The notes under the pieces: model-generated | Told to the model about the DNA's origin: nothing | Seen by the model: the letters and a program-made list of their open reading frames with translations, nothing else | Databases searched by the model: none | In this document: piece by piece, positions 6,591 to 14,776 of the stretch | Layout of the letters: the number at the start of each line of letters is the position of its first letter | Position numbering within the stretch: the stretch's first letter is position 1 | Assembly (NCBI GenBank): GCA_902490325.1 | Contig: CABUDJ010000012.1 | Location: 1 to 34,143 of the forward strand | Length of the DNA: 34,143 bases | Reading direction: 5' to 3' | Origin: an uncultured Collinsella sp. | GTDB lineage: Bacteria > Actinomycetota > Coriobacteriia > Coriobacteriales > Coriobacteriaceae | Made by a program: the position numbers and the translations under genes

Positions 6591-7757
6591 ATGGCTAATC
6601 GTTTCGTTCTCAATACCATCTCTTATCATGGTTCCGGCGCCATCAAGGAGATCCCCGGCGAGCTCCAGCGTCGCGGCTACAAGAAGATCTTCGTCTGCTC
6701 CGACCCCGATCTGGTCAAGTTTGGCGTTACCGCTAAGGTGACCGACGAGCTCGATGCCGCCGGCATCGCTTGGAGCCTCTACTCCGAGATCAAGCCCAAC
6801 CCCACCATCCAGAACGTCAAGGACGGCGTCGAGGCCTTCAAGGCCGCCGAGGCTGACGCTATCGTGACCGTTGGTGGCGGCTCCTCCATGGACACCGCCA
6901 AGGCCATCGGCATTATTATCAACAACCCCGAGTTCGCCGATGTCCGTAGCCTCGAGGGCGTTGCTCCCACCAAGAACCATGCCGTGTTCACTATCGCCGT
7001 GCCGACGACCGCCGGTACTGCTGCCGAGGTGACCATCAACTACGTCATCACCGACCCCGAGAAGGTCCGCAAGTTCGTGTGCGTCGACACCAACGATGCC
7101 CCCGAGGTTGCTGTCGTCGATCCCGACATGATGGCTTCCATGCCCGCCGGCCTGACCGCTTCCACTGGTATGGACGCACTGACCCACGCCATCGAGGGCT
7201 ACACCACCAAGGGCGCCTGGGAGCTTTCCGACATGTTCCACTTTGAGGCTATTAAGCTGATCAGCGAGAACCTGCGCGACTCCGTCGCCGAGGCCAAGTC
7301 CGGTCAGCCCGGCTCCGGCCGCGAGGGCATGGCTCTTGGCCAGTATGTCGCCGGCATGGGCTTTTCCAATGTTGGCCTGGGCATCGACCACGCCATGGCT
7401 CACACCCTGTCCGCTCACTACGACACCCCGCACGGCGTCGCCTGCGCCATGCTGCTGCCGATCGCCATGGAGTTCAACAAGCCGGTTTGCGCCGAGCGCT
7501 TGGCCAAGGTTGCCGTTGCCATGGGCGTTGACACCACGGGCATGAGCGCCGACGAGGCTGCCGACGCCGCTATCGCCGCCGTTAAGCAGCTTTCCGCCGA
7601 CGTGAACATCCCGCACGTCTGCGAAGCCATGAAGGCTGACGAGATCGAGGTCCTGGCCAAGGACGCCATGGCCGACGCCTGCTTCCCGGGTAACCCGCGC
7701 GAGGCGACGCTCGACGACGTTATCGAGCTCTTCAAGAAGATCTGCCCGGCTGCTTAA
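6591..7757 (+). CDS. fucO: Iron-containing alcohol dehydrogenase, FucO (lactaldehyde reductase) type
   Basis: A 388-residue group III (iron-dependent) alcohol dehydrogenase. It is very like E. coli FucO throughout, for example NNPEFADVRSLEG, PTTAGTAAEVTINYVITD, GQYVAGMGFSNVGLG and GNPREATL, and has the same length class. FucO interconverts L-lactaldehyde and 1,2-propanediol with NAD(H). The cofactor-binding GGGSSMD is at 95-101. The metal ligands are Asp195, His199, His267 and His281, with the catalytic-site His271. The start has GGGAGG 6 nt upstream. Codon choice is strongly biased to C-ending codons (GCC, GAC, AAG), more than in neighbours, which suggests high expression. No fucose or rhamnose catabolic genes are adjacent, so it may serve general fermentation (propanediol or ethanol formation) to reoxidise NADH. 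Confidence 0.9.
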   Translation: MANRFVLNTISYHGSGAIKEIPGELQRRGYKKIFVCSDPDLVKFGVTAKVTDELDAAGIAWSLYSEIKPNPTIQNVKDGVEAFKAAEADAIVTVGGGSSMDTAKAIGIIINNPEFADVRSLEGVAPTKNHAVFTIAVPTTAGTAAEVTINYVITDPEKVRKFVCVDTNDAPEVAVVDPDMMASMPAGLTASTGMDALTHAIEGYTTKGAWELSDMFHFEAIKLISENLRDSVAEAKSGQPGSGREGMALGQYVAGMGFSNVGLGIDHAMAHTLSAHYDTPHGVACAMLLPIAMEFNKPVCAERLAKVAVAMGVDTTGMSADEAADAAIAAVKQLSADVNIPHVCEAMKADEIEVLAKDAMADACFPGNPREATLDDVIELFKKICPAA

Positions 7758-7764
7758 CCTGGTT

Positions 7765-7893
7765 CGGCGGGCCCCGCCCGTTAGCCCCAGAATCGTCCTC
7801 GGACATGTCGGAGGCCCCGCTGCGCACTACGTGCGGCGGGGGCTTCCTCCGTCCTGCGGAAAGATTGTGGGGCTAACGGGCAGGGGCCCGCCG
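7765..7893. repeat. Large nested inverted repeat between fucO and the M42 peptidase
   Basis: Positions 7765-7794 and 7863-7893 are arms of about 30 bp that pair with one single-base indel and one mismatch. The 68-nt interior contains a second hairpin (about 7810-7850; GGAGG/CCTCC, CCCCGC/GCGGGG and CGCAC/GTGCG around a TAC loop). The whole forms a two-level cruciform starting 7 bp after the fucO stop. It has no T-run. It may end fucO transcription in both directions or be a miniature dispersed element; neither is proven. Confidence 0.7.
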
Positions 7894-8012
7894 GCTCGTT
7901 ATCGTGGCGGGCGCAGTTCTGAAGAACTCAATGGGTCATCTCGCTAGGTAAAAGGATGGTTCGCGGTGGTATTGTTGCTGTGGGTTTAATTCGATATGAA
8001 AGGGTGACTTTG

Positions 8013-9041
8013 GTGTCCAAGATGGATTCTACGCTCTCCTATATTACTGACCAGTTGAAGGCGCTTACCTCGATTGCTTCGCCTACGGGCTATACCCGTG
8101 CGGCGACTGATTATCTAATGGAAACGTTGCGCGATATGGGCTTTGGCCCCGAGCGTTCCAATAAGGGCAACGTGCTGGTCGAGCTTGGCGGCGAGGGTGA
8201 GCCGCTTGTGTTGGCGAGTCATGTCGACACCCTGGGCGCCATGGTGCGCTCCATCAAGGACAATGGCCGCCTGCGTCCCACGACGCTCGGCGGGCATCAG
8301 TGGTCTACGGCCGATGGCGAGAACTGCACCGTCTACACGCGTGACGGCAATGTGTACACGGGTGTGGTCCTCAATACCGAGCCTTCGGCGCATGTGGCCG
8401 ATGAGCCGATCAAGGCCATCGAGAAGAACATGGAGATCTTGCTCGACGAGAACGTCGATAGCAAGGACGATGTGCTTGAGCTGGGCATTCAGACCGGCGA
8501 CATCATCGCTATGGATCCGCGTACCACGGTGACGGAGAGCGGCTACATCAAGAGCCGCTTCCTGGATGACAAACTGTCGGCGTCGATTCTGCTGGGTCTG
8601 GCCCGCGCCGTTGCTGACGGCGAGGTGACGCTTTCGCGCAAGGTGTCGCTGCTCTTTACCGTGTACGAGGAGGTCGGCCACGGCGGTGCCTTCGTGCCGG
8701 CCGACACGCGCGAGATGATCAGCGTTGACATGGGCTGCGTGGGTGACGACCTGGGCTGCACCGAGCGCATGGTGTCGATCTGCGCCAAGGATTCGGGTGG
8801 CCCCTACAACTACGATCTGGTGACCACGCTGTCCAACATCGCGCGCGAGCTCGAGCTTGATTACGCCATCGACGTGTACCCGCATTACGGCTCGGACGTT
8901 GAGGCCACGCTTTCTGCCGGCTACGACATCCGTCACGGTCTGATCGGCCCCGGCGTGTACGCGAGCCACAACTACGAGCGCAGCCACATCGACGGCGTGC
9001 GCAACACCTACGAGCTCGTCCGCGCCTACGTGCAGCGCTAG
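8013..9041 (+). CDS. M42-family metallo-aminopeptidase
   Basis: A cytoplasmic aminopeptidase or deacylase of peptidase family M42 (FrvX/YsdC/PepA-like), which forms large tetrahedral dodecamers in known members. The GTG at 8013 is chosen because AAAGGGTGA ends 8 nt upstream; an ATG nine bases further in is the alternative. The 342 residues hold the complete dinuclear site: His70 (ASHVDT), a bridging Asp in FLDDKLSA (185/186), Glu219 and Glu220 (YEEVGHGG; general base plus ligand), Asp239 (SVDMG) and His319 (ASHNYERSH). The gene is flanked by the nested repeat upstream and by a terminator, so it is likely monocistronic. The substrate range cannot be read from the sequence; peptide trimming is most likely. 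Confidence 0.9.
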   Translation: MSKMDSTLSYITDQLKALTSIASPTGYTRAATDYLMETLRDMGFGPERSNKGNVLVELGGEGEPLVLASHVDTLGAMVRSIKDNGRLRPTTLGGHQWSTADGENCTVYTRDGNVYTGVVLNTEPSAHVADEPIKAIEKNMEILLDENVDSKDDVLELGIQTGDIIAMDPRTTVTESGYIKSRFLDDKLSASILLGLARAVADGEVTLSRKVSLLFTVYEEVGHGGAFVPADTREMISVDMGCVGDDLGCTERMVSICAKDSGGPYNYDLVTTLSNIARELELDYAIDVYPHYGSDVEATLSAGYDIRHGLIGPGVYASHNYERSHIDGVRNTYELVRAYVQR

Positions 9042-9074
9042 GGGAGCAACTTGCGACTCGGCTGACCAATCGCT

Positions 9075-9100
9075 AAGGCCCGATTTCTCGGGCCTTTTTT
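9075..9100 (+). terminator. Intrinsic terminator after the M42 peptidase
   Basis: AAGGCCCGA (9075-9083) and TCGGGCCTT (9088-9096) form a perfect 9-bp stem with a TTTC loop, and the T-run continues to 9100. Confidence 0.92.
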
Positions 9101-9110
9101 CGCTTTAGGT

Positions 9111-9149
9111 CGTTTAGTATTATGATGTATGTAATCTATTAACTAAACG
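9111..9149 (+). promoter_or_regulatory. Promoter with overlapping dyad operator of the HTH-HipA gene
   Basis: CGTTTAGT (9111-9118) and ACTAAACG (9142-9149) are perfect inverted half-sites. A promoter TTTAGT (9113-9118), 18 bp, TATTAA (9137-9142) can be drawn, so the left half-site covers the -35 and the right half-site touches the -10 and start site. The next gene encodes its own N-terminal HTH, so autorepression is the obvious reading, as HipB does for hipBA. This is inferred from position and symmetry. Confidence 0.5.
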
Positions 9150-9179
9150 CGTAAATTACTTAACGAGGTGATGCAGTGT

Positions 9180-10553
9180 ATGGATATGTCTGAGTACTTG
9201 TCTATGGGTGATGCTGCCCGCCTATTGGGCGTTACGAAAGCCCGCATATCTCAACTTGCCGCATCGGGAACGCTCGCGTGCGATATTGTGGGCGGACGGA
9301 AGATGGTCGAGTACAATTCTGCGGTCGCCTATCAAAAGGTCCGCAAACGTGGACGCCGTCCTGCGGCCGATGTGGGGCGCAAGTTTACGCTGATGTCGGC
9401 CGATTACGAGGTTGCGCGTGTTTCGTTTGATCCGACGCGCGAGTTTCCCTTCGAAATCGCCGAGGTCCTCGATGCGCAACGAATGCCGTTTGGCACATGC
9501 TCGAACTCTTCTCCTACGGTGAATAAACGGGAGCTCAACGTGTGGTGGAGCCATCGGTCGGTGCCTGACGTCCGCCCCGGGCTCGTCTCGCGCTATCGTG
9601 AACTGGGAATTGCCAGTGGCATCGAGGTTCCGGTTCGGTGCCTGGGCCTATCACTTTCGGATTGTTATTGGCTGCGACCGGCAGAATGCGACGGGCTCGA
9701 ATGGCGAAACCTCAATTACTTCGAGAATGATTTTGAGCGATCGGCGCCCGAAGATCGTTCGGGTTGGCTGGAAGGCATCGGTCTTAAAAATCCGGATAAC
9801 ACGTCCGAGGGCGAGCTCCCTAAATCGTGGATAATCCGAAACGGCATTCGCGTTTTGGCTAAAGGGTGCGGGATGGACGATCAACGTCCCTTTAACGAGG
9901 CGGTTGCAACGGCTCTACATCGTCGCTTGCTGTTGGAGGGCGAGTTTGTTCCTTATACGGTTGAGCGGATGTTCAATGGCCCCGTGTGCCTGTGCGAGGA
10001 TTTTCTTGACGGCCGCGAGGAATACGTTCCGGCTGTTTACGTTAAGGGCGCACTTGGTAGCCAGCGGGGAAACTCGACATACGATCGATACTGTTGCTAC
10101 CTCGGCAAGCATGGTGTCGATGAGGCCGCTGTGAGAAGGTCTATGTCGCAGATGATTGTCTGCGATGCCCTTTTGGCCAACAGCGACCGCCATTGGCGAA
10201 ACTTCGGCATCATCCGCAATGTCGACACCCTGGAGATAAGGCCTGCTCCGCTGTTCGATAGCGGCAACTGCCTGTGGTACAACGTACCAACTGCCGTGCT
10301 CGCAGCTGGGGAGTTTGGGTTTTCCGCTAAGCCGTTTGGGCCCGACCCTTCCGTCCAGCTGGCGCTTGCGGACTCGCTCGATTGGTTCGACTCATCGCGG
10401 CTCAACGGATTTGTTGATGAGGCGATCGAGATTCTTTCGCAGAGCGAATGGGCGACGGCGGAGGGTCGACTCGAGGCCATTCGCCGCGGCCTCGAGCGTC
10501 GCGTAATCGAGGTTAGTGCCGCTGTTGAGGTACTTCGACACGTGCGGCGATAA
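9180..10553 (+). CDS. HTH-domain protein fused to a HipA-like kinase
   Basis: A 457-residue two-part protein. Residues about 8-52 (SMGDAARLLGVTKARISQLAASG) are a MerR/excisionase-type helix-turn-helix; a basic linker follows (KVRKRGRRP). From about 110 the protein matches the HipA-like family common in gut bacteria: the LGLSLSDCYWL block with NYFENDF, a candidate ATP-binding Lys228 (RVLAKG), RPFNEAVATAL, the catalytic loop NSDRHWRNFG (Asp336, His338, Asn341) and the metal-binding PLFDSGN (Asp360). HipA toxins are Ser/Thr kinases that phosphorylate GltX, and are held by a separate DNA-binding HipB. Here DNA binding and kinase are on one chain and no separate antitoxin gene exists. The ATG at 9180 is chosen from GAGGTGA at 9165-9171. 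Whether it is a toxin, a self-contained toxin-antitoxin or a kinase regulator is open. Confidence 0.8.
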   Translation: MDMSEYLSMGDAARLLGVTKARISQLAASGTLACDIVGGRKMVEYNSAVAYQKVRKRGRRPAADVGRKFTLMSADYEVARVSFDPTREFPFEIAEVLDAQRMPFGTCSNSSPTVNKRELNVWWSHRSVPDVRPGLVSRYRELGIASGIEVPVRCLGLSLSDCYWLRPAECDGLEWRNLNYFENDFERSAPEDRSGWLEGIGLKNPDNTSEGELPKSWIIRNGIRVLAKGCGMDDQRPFNEAVATALHRRLLLEGEFVPYTVERMFNGPVCLCEDFLDGREEYVPAVYVKGALGSQRGNSTYDRYCCYLGKHGVDEAAVRRSMSQMIVCDALLANSDRHWRNFGIIRNVDTLEIRPAPLFDSGNCLWYNVPTAVLAAGEFGFSAKPFGPDPSVQLALADSLDWFDSSRLNGFVDEAIEILSQSEWATAEGRLEAIRRGLERRVIEVSAAVEVLRHVRR

Positions 10554-10561
10554 ACCTGTGG

Positions 10562-11662
10562 CTACTTAAGTGCGCCGGTCACGGTACCGCCGCCCAGGAC
10601 GATGTCGCCGCGATAGACTACAACGGCCTGGCCGGGGGCGATGGCTCGTTGCGGCTCGTCAAAAGTTAGCAGCATTTGCCCGTCTTCGTCACGCGTAAGG
10701 GTCGCTGCCTGGTCTTTCTGACGGTAGCGGTACTTGGCGCCCACGCGAATGCCGCCGGCATCGAGTTCTGCCTCCATGCGGTCGGCAGGGGCACTCCAGA
10801 TCCAGTCGTTGGCCGTGAGCGCTGTGGCCGTTAGGTCCTCGGCCTCGCCCAGATGCACGGTGCTGCTGTCGGCGTCGACGCCCGTTACGTACACGGGATG
10901 CGCCATCGCGACGCCCAGGCCCTTGCGCTGACCGATGGTGTAGCGCAGCGCACCGTTGTGGCGCCCGACCACGCTGCCGTCGCGCCACACAATGTCGCCC
11001 GGTGCAGCGGGATGTCCGCAGCGGCGCTCGATATAGCCCGCGTAGTCACCGTCTGGAATAAAGCAGATGTCCTCGCTTTCGGCCTTCTTGGCGTTGGTAA
11101 AGCCCTGCTCGGCGGCAATGCGGCGCACGTCGCGCTCTTTGTCCAGCCCAGCCAGCGGAAAGATCGTGTGCGCCAGGCGTTCCTGCGTAAGCGAATACAA
11201 AAAGTAACTCTGGTCCTTTTTGGGGTCCTCGCCGCGGTACAGCTGCCAGGTTCCGTCGGACGCCTGGCTCGTTTTGGCGTAGTGGCCCGTGGCGATGTAG
11301 TCGCAGCCCATATCCAGCGCCGCATCCAGCAATGCGCCAAACTTAATGTGGCGGTTGCAGATGATGCATGGGTTGGGCGTCAGCCCCTCCTGATAGGCGG
11401 TCACGAAGCGCTCGATAACGTTGCGGTCGAAGGCCTGCTGCAGGTCGAGCACATGGTGGGGCATCCCCAGGCGCTCGGCGACAGCCTTTGCATCGGCGAT
11501 GTCGCGGTCGACCTTACTCATGCCCGTGACGGGATCGGGCGCGGGGCAGGTGAGGCGCATGGTGGCGCCGACGCATTCGTAGCCCTGGCTTTTGAGCAGG
11601 TACGCGGTCACGCTGGAATCGACGCCGCCGCTCATGGCGACGAGCACGCGCTTGTTGTGCAT
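10562..11662 (-). CDS. mnmA: tRNA-specific 2-thiouridylase MnmA
   Basis: MnmA adds sulfur to U34 of the tRNAs for Lys, Glu and Gln, using ATP to adenylate the base and a persulfide for sulfur. The 366-residue length is standard. The PP-loop SGGVDSS is at 11-17, the nucleophilic Cys102 lies in NPCIICNRHIKF, and the second catalytic Cys200 lies in SEDICFIPDGDY. The substrate-binding GHYAK and the C-terminal beta-barrel are complete. The ATG at 11662 follows AAGGAGAACC. It is the second minus-strand gene after cysK but has a terminator and a candidate promoter of its own in between. Its 3' end faces the HipA-like gene, with only 8 bp between the two stops. Confidence 0.95.
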   Translation of the reverse strand: MHNKRVLVAMSGGVDSSVTAYLLKSQGYECVGATMRLTCPAPDPVTGMSKVDRDIADAKAVAERLGMPHHVLDLQQAFDRNVIERFVTAYQEGLTPNPCIICNRHIKFGALLDAALDMGCDYIATGHYAKTSQASDGTWQLYRGEDPKKDQSYFLYSLTQERLAHTIFPLAGLDKERDVRRIAAEQGFTNAKKAESEDICFIPDGDYAGYIERRCGHPAAPGDIVWRDGSVVGRHNGALRYTIGQRKGLGVAMAHPVYVTGVDADSSTVHLGEAEDLTATALTANDWIWSAPADRMEAELDAGGIRVGAKYRYRQKDQAATLTRDEDGQMLLTFDEPQRAIAPGQAVVVYRGDIVLGGGTVTGALK

Positions 11663-11691
11663 GGGGAGGTTCTCCTTGGTGGCATGTGGCC

Positions 11692-11730
11692 AAAAAAGAA
11701 AAGCGGCGCGGGAGGCTGGTTCCGCGCCGC
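11692..11730 (-). terminator. Strong intrinsic terminator between cysK and mnmA
   Basis: On the minus strand GCGGCGCGG (11730-11722) pairs perfectly with CCGCGCCGC (11711-11703), with a 10-nt loop, and a U-rich tract follows (complement of 11692-11702). It ends cysK transcription. It also lies only about 30 bp upstream of the mnmA start codon and immediately downstream of a candidate promoter, so it would sit in the mnmA leader. Confidence 0.88.
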
Positions 11731-11734
11731 AGAC

Positions 11735-11743
11735 ATTGTAGCA
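11735..11743 (-). promoter_or_regulatory. Candidate extended -10 promoter for mnmA
   Basis: TGcTACAAT on the minus strand (11743-11735) is a good extended -10 element; no clear -35 is seen. A start near 11728 would make the terminator hairpin the very first part of the mnmA transcript. Confidence 0.4.
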
Positions 11744-11843
11744 AGTTCGGACGTCTCGTGGGACACCCTGATTGGATGGGCTCAGGCTGCCGGGAGAGAG
11801 GAGACCGGCTCGTCCGTGGGCTCAACCTATGGGCGACAGGCCC

Positions 11844-12782
<939 letters not shown>

Positions 12783-12857
12783 GATGAACCTCCAAAGTGT
12801 TCAAATGACTGGATACCGTGTGGTTTTACGGTGTGTGTAGCAGCGAAACCCACAAAC

Positions 12858-12887
12858 CTTATAGGTTGTTCGTTTTGCCGTTGGCAA
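12858..12887 (-). promoter_or_regulatory. cysK promoter
   Basis: On the minus strand TTGCCA (12887-12882), an 18-bp spacer and TATAAG (12863-12858) form a good sigma-70-type promoter. The -10 lies in the centre of a 13-bp near-palindrome AACCT-TAT-AGGTT (12855-12867). The leader would be about 70 nt. Confidence 0.6.
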
Positions 12888-12890
12888 GCA

Positions 12891-12912
12891 TACTAGACAC
12901 TAAAGCCTAGTA
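12891..12912. promoter_or_regulatory. Dyad operator candidate in the cysK/rrf2 gap
   Basis: TACTAG-N10-CTAGTA is a perfect 6+6 dyad, just upstream of the cysK -35 and about 125 bp upstream of the Rrf2 start. It is a plausible binding site for the divergent Rrf2 regulator. On the rrf2 side a possible -10 TAGAAT lies at 12994-12999. Confidence 0.4.
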
Positions 12913-13035
12913 ACGCAATAGGAAATAGAAGATTATTACGAGTCGATTAACCATCTTGACCGGAACGGGTATTTTCAAAACCAATTTTTCGGCTAGAATT
13001 TCTACGGACTAAATGACCGAAAGGCAGCACTATAT

Positions 13036-13464
13036 ATGTTGGTTTCTACTAAGGGCAGATATGCCCTGCGCGTTATGGTCGATCTGGCCGAGCACCAGGC
13101 GGCCGGTCGCATCCCGCTCAAAGAGATCGCGGCGCGACAGGGGATTTCCGAGAAATATCTCGAGAACATCTTGGCTACGCTCGTACGTGCCAACATGCTC
13201 TCGGGTATGCGTGGCAAGGGCGGCGGCTACGTGCTCACGCGCCCGCCCGAGCAGTACACGGTGGGCGAGATCTTGCGTCTGACCGAGGGCAGCCTAGCAC
13301 CGGTCGCATGCCTGGACGGCGACTGCAAGGGCTGTTCGCGTTCGGACGAGTGCCCCACGCTCGACGTGTGGAAGAACCTGGACAAGCTCATCAACGACTA
13401 CCTCGACGGTGTGACGCTCGATCAACTTGTCGCTCCCAACCATGGCTACGACTATGTCATCTAA
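13036..13464 (+). CDS. Rrf2-family transcriptional regulator (CymR/IscR-like)
   Basis: A 142-residue winged-helix regulator. The N-terminus MLVSTKGRYALRVMVDLA and GKGGGYVLTRP are hallmark Rrf2 blocks. Cys92, Cys97, Cys100 and Cys106 cluster after the dimerisation helix, near where IscR has Cys92, Cys98 and Cys104 for its 2Fe-2S cluster, so cluster sensing is possible although spacing differs. The position next to cysK and the YDYVI-like end also resemble CymR, which lacks these cysteines. It may therefore couple cysteine supply to Fe-S or redox state. The ATG at 13036 has AAAGG about 12 nt upstream, a little far. A bidirectional terminator follows. Confidence 0.88.
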   Translation: MLVSTKGRYALRVMVDLAEHQAAGRIPLKEIAARQGISEKYLENILATLVRANMLSGMRGKGGGYVLTRPPEQYTVGEILRLTEGSLAPVACLDGDCKGCSRSDECPTLDVWKNLDKLINDYLDGVTLDQLVAPNHGYDYVI

Positions 13465-13532
13465 CCCACACCTGCATTTGGGGACGGGGTAGAAATGGTA
13501 GATTCTCTCGTCCTTTGAGACTTGACAAATAA

Positions 13533-13566
13533 GAAGGCCGCCCATTTTTTGCGATGGGCGGCCTTC
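13533..13566. terminator. Bidirectional intrinsic terminator
   Basis: GAAGGCCGCCCAT (13533-13545) and ATGGGCGGCCTTC (13554-13566) form a perfect 13-bp stem with an 8-nt loop. T-rich sequence follows on the plus strand (GTTTT) and a weaker TTATTTG follows on the minus strand. It separates rrf2 from the convergent membrane-protein gene. Confidence 0.88.
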
Positions 13567-13602
13567 GTTTTGGGTCGATATGACGGTTCGTATTGAACAG
13601 TT

Positions 13603-13968
13603 CTAGCCCTCGGCGATGCTGTCGAGAATGCTGCGCATGATGGATACCAGGATGCTGCCCATAAAGGCCGATCCAAAGCCGGCAATGGAGATACCCGCGC
13701 CCAGCAGATTGACCGACAGGTAGCTGGCCAGCTCGAGCATAAAGCTGTTGACTACGAGCTGAAAAATACCAAGCGTGATAATAGTGAGCGGCAGCGAGAT
13801 GACCGTCAGGAACGGCTTGACGAGCGAGTCGACGATGTTGAGGAACAGTCCCACGAAGGCAAAGCAGGCCCAAGCCTCGGCAAAGCCGAAGGGTTGGATA
13901 CCGGGGACGAGGAACGTGGCGATCGCGATGGCGATCGAGGTGAAGAGCCAGTTAAGCATAAAGCGCAT
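13603..13968 (-). CDS. Small membrane protein of the phage_holin_4_2 (PF04020-like) family
   Basis: A 121-residue protein with four hydrophobic spans (about 5-20, 30-48, 52-80 and 88-112). The family signature is clear: VPGIQPFGFAEA, VGLFLNIVDSLVKPFL, then SLPLTIITLGIFQLVVNSFML. These proteins are common in bacterial chromosomes and carry the holin name only from a distant phage relative; no lysis function is shown and no phage genes are nearby. AAAGGA precedes the ATG at 13968. It is transcribed alone. Confidence 0.85.
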   Translation of the reverse strand: MRFMLNWLFTSIAIAIATFLVPGIQPFGFAEAWACFAFVGLFLNIVDSLVKPFLTVISLPLTIITLGIFQLVVNSFMLELASYLSVNLLGAGISIAGFGSAFMGSILVSIMRSILDSIAEG

Positions 13969-14292
13969 GGCGTGAATCCTTTCTTGCGCCGGGGTTGCTG
14001 GCGTCGCGTGAAGCGGCTTGCGGCGGCGACTTGGATGGTTGCGCGGGCGCGCCGCGGTGTTTGGGCGCCCATTGTCTCAAATATTCGTGGAGCTTACGTG
14101 CGCATATGGTTTCTAAACGGCGTTCGTCCTGAAAAACGCGCCGCTGGCAGAGAGTCTTGTCGCTTTAGTTTGGTGGTGTGCTACACTGCTACGGGCAAAA
14201 GCCACAGGCGTTGCCCTATTGCATAGAACGGGCGAACGATGCCCGATGTCAGTATCAACTTCGATGCCTTTTGGCGGGTTTGGCGGTGATCG
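13969..14292. other. Intergenic region between divergent membrane-protein and YerC-like genes
   Basis: No gene is seen. A possible weak plus-strand promoter is TTGTCG (14157-14162), 19 bp, TACACT (14182-14187). GGGCAA/TTGCCC and CGGGC/GCCCG form short hairpins between 14190 and 14250 in the predicted leader of the YerC-like gene. The left half is GC-rich without recognisable signals. Confidence 0.35.
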
Positions 14293-14592
14293 ATGAATAT
14301 CGAGAACATGTTTGACAAGCCTGATGTCAAGCAGCTGGTCCACGCATTTAGCCTTTTGGACGACGAGAAGGATATCCAAGCGTTTTTGACCGATATCTGC
14401 ACGCCGCGCGAGATTTGCGACCTTTCTCAGCGTTTGCAGGTTGCGCGCTATTTGGACGAGGGCGAGCCTTATGTTGAGGTTCAGGCCCGTACCGGCGCTT
14501 CGTCCACCACGGTGAGCCGCGTTTCAAAGGCGCTGAACGGCGAGTACGGTGGCTACCGCAAGATCCTCATTAAGTTGGAGGATGGCGAGTAG
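14293..14592 (+). CDS. YerC/YecD-family TrpR-like DNA-binding protein
   Basis: A 99-residue helix-turn-helix protein of the TrpR superfamily, YerC/YecD branch. The conserved blocks are FLTDICTPREICDLSQRLQVARYL (shown in part: DICTPREICDLSQRLQVA) and TGASSTTVSRVSKAL, the recognition helix. It lacks evidence for a tryptophan pocket, and the regulated genes of this family are generally unknown. In several Gram-positive genomes yerC lies close to the pcrA helicase; here UvrD-like genes follow downstream. The ATG at 14293 has only a weak GGCGGTGAT upstream. A terminator follows within 30 bp. Confidence 0.9.
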   Translation: MNIENMFDKPDVKQLVHAFSLLDDEKDIQAFLTDICTPREICDLSQRLQVARYLDEGEPYVEVQARTGASSTTVSRVSKALNGEYGGYRKILIKLEDGE

Positions 14593-14616
14593 GCCGGCGA
14601 CAAAAACGAATTGTGC

Positions 14617-14643
14617 AAAACCGCTCCTCCGGGGGCGGTTTTT
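14617..14643 (+). terminator. Intrinsic terminator after the YerC-like gene
   Basis: AAAACCGCTCC (14617-14627) pairs with GGGGCGGTTTT, allowing one wobble pair, and the T-run ends at 14643. Confidence 0.85.
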
Positions 14644-14707
14644 ATATGCCCGCAATCGGCTGGTTCGTTGGGGCCAGGTTGCTTTGTACCAAAAGATGGA
14701 GCTGTGG

Positions 14708-14737
14708 TGGCAATGTGTCCGCGTGGGCGGGTAGGAT
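14708..14737 (+). promoter_or_regulatory. Weak promoter candidate for the AddBA-like operon
   Basis: TGGCAA (14708-14713), an 18-bp spacer and TAGGAT (14732-14737) lie 40 bp upstream of the start. The match is modest. No GAAC-N4-GTTC LexA box is visible here. Confidence 0.3.
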
Positions 14738-14776
14738 GGATGCATTGATTATTGCGAACAGTTTGAGCGGAGGACC

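Noticed and set aside
13478..13532. A second full palindromic repeat beside the rrf2 terminator
   Set aside because: It shares a TTGGGGACG core with the repeat at 1038 but has no matching second arm, so it is at most a decayed copy.
13603..13968. Prophage remnant suggested by the holin family name
   Set aside because: The family is common in ordinary chromosomes and no other phage gene is in the region.
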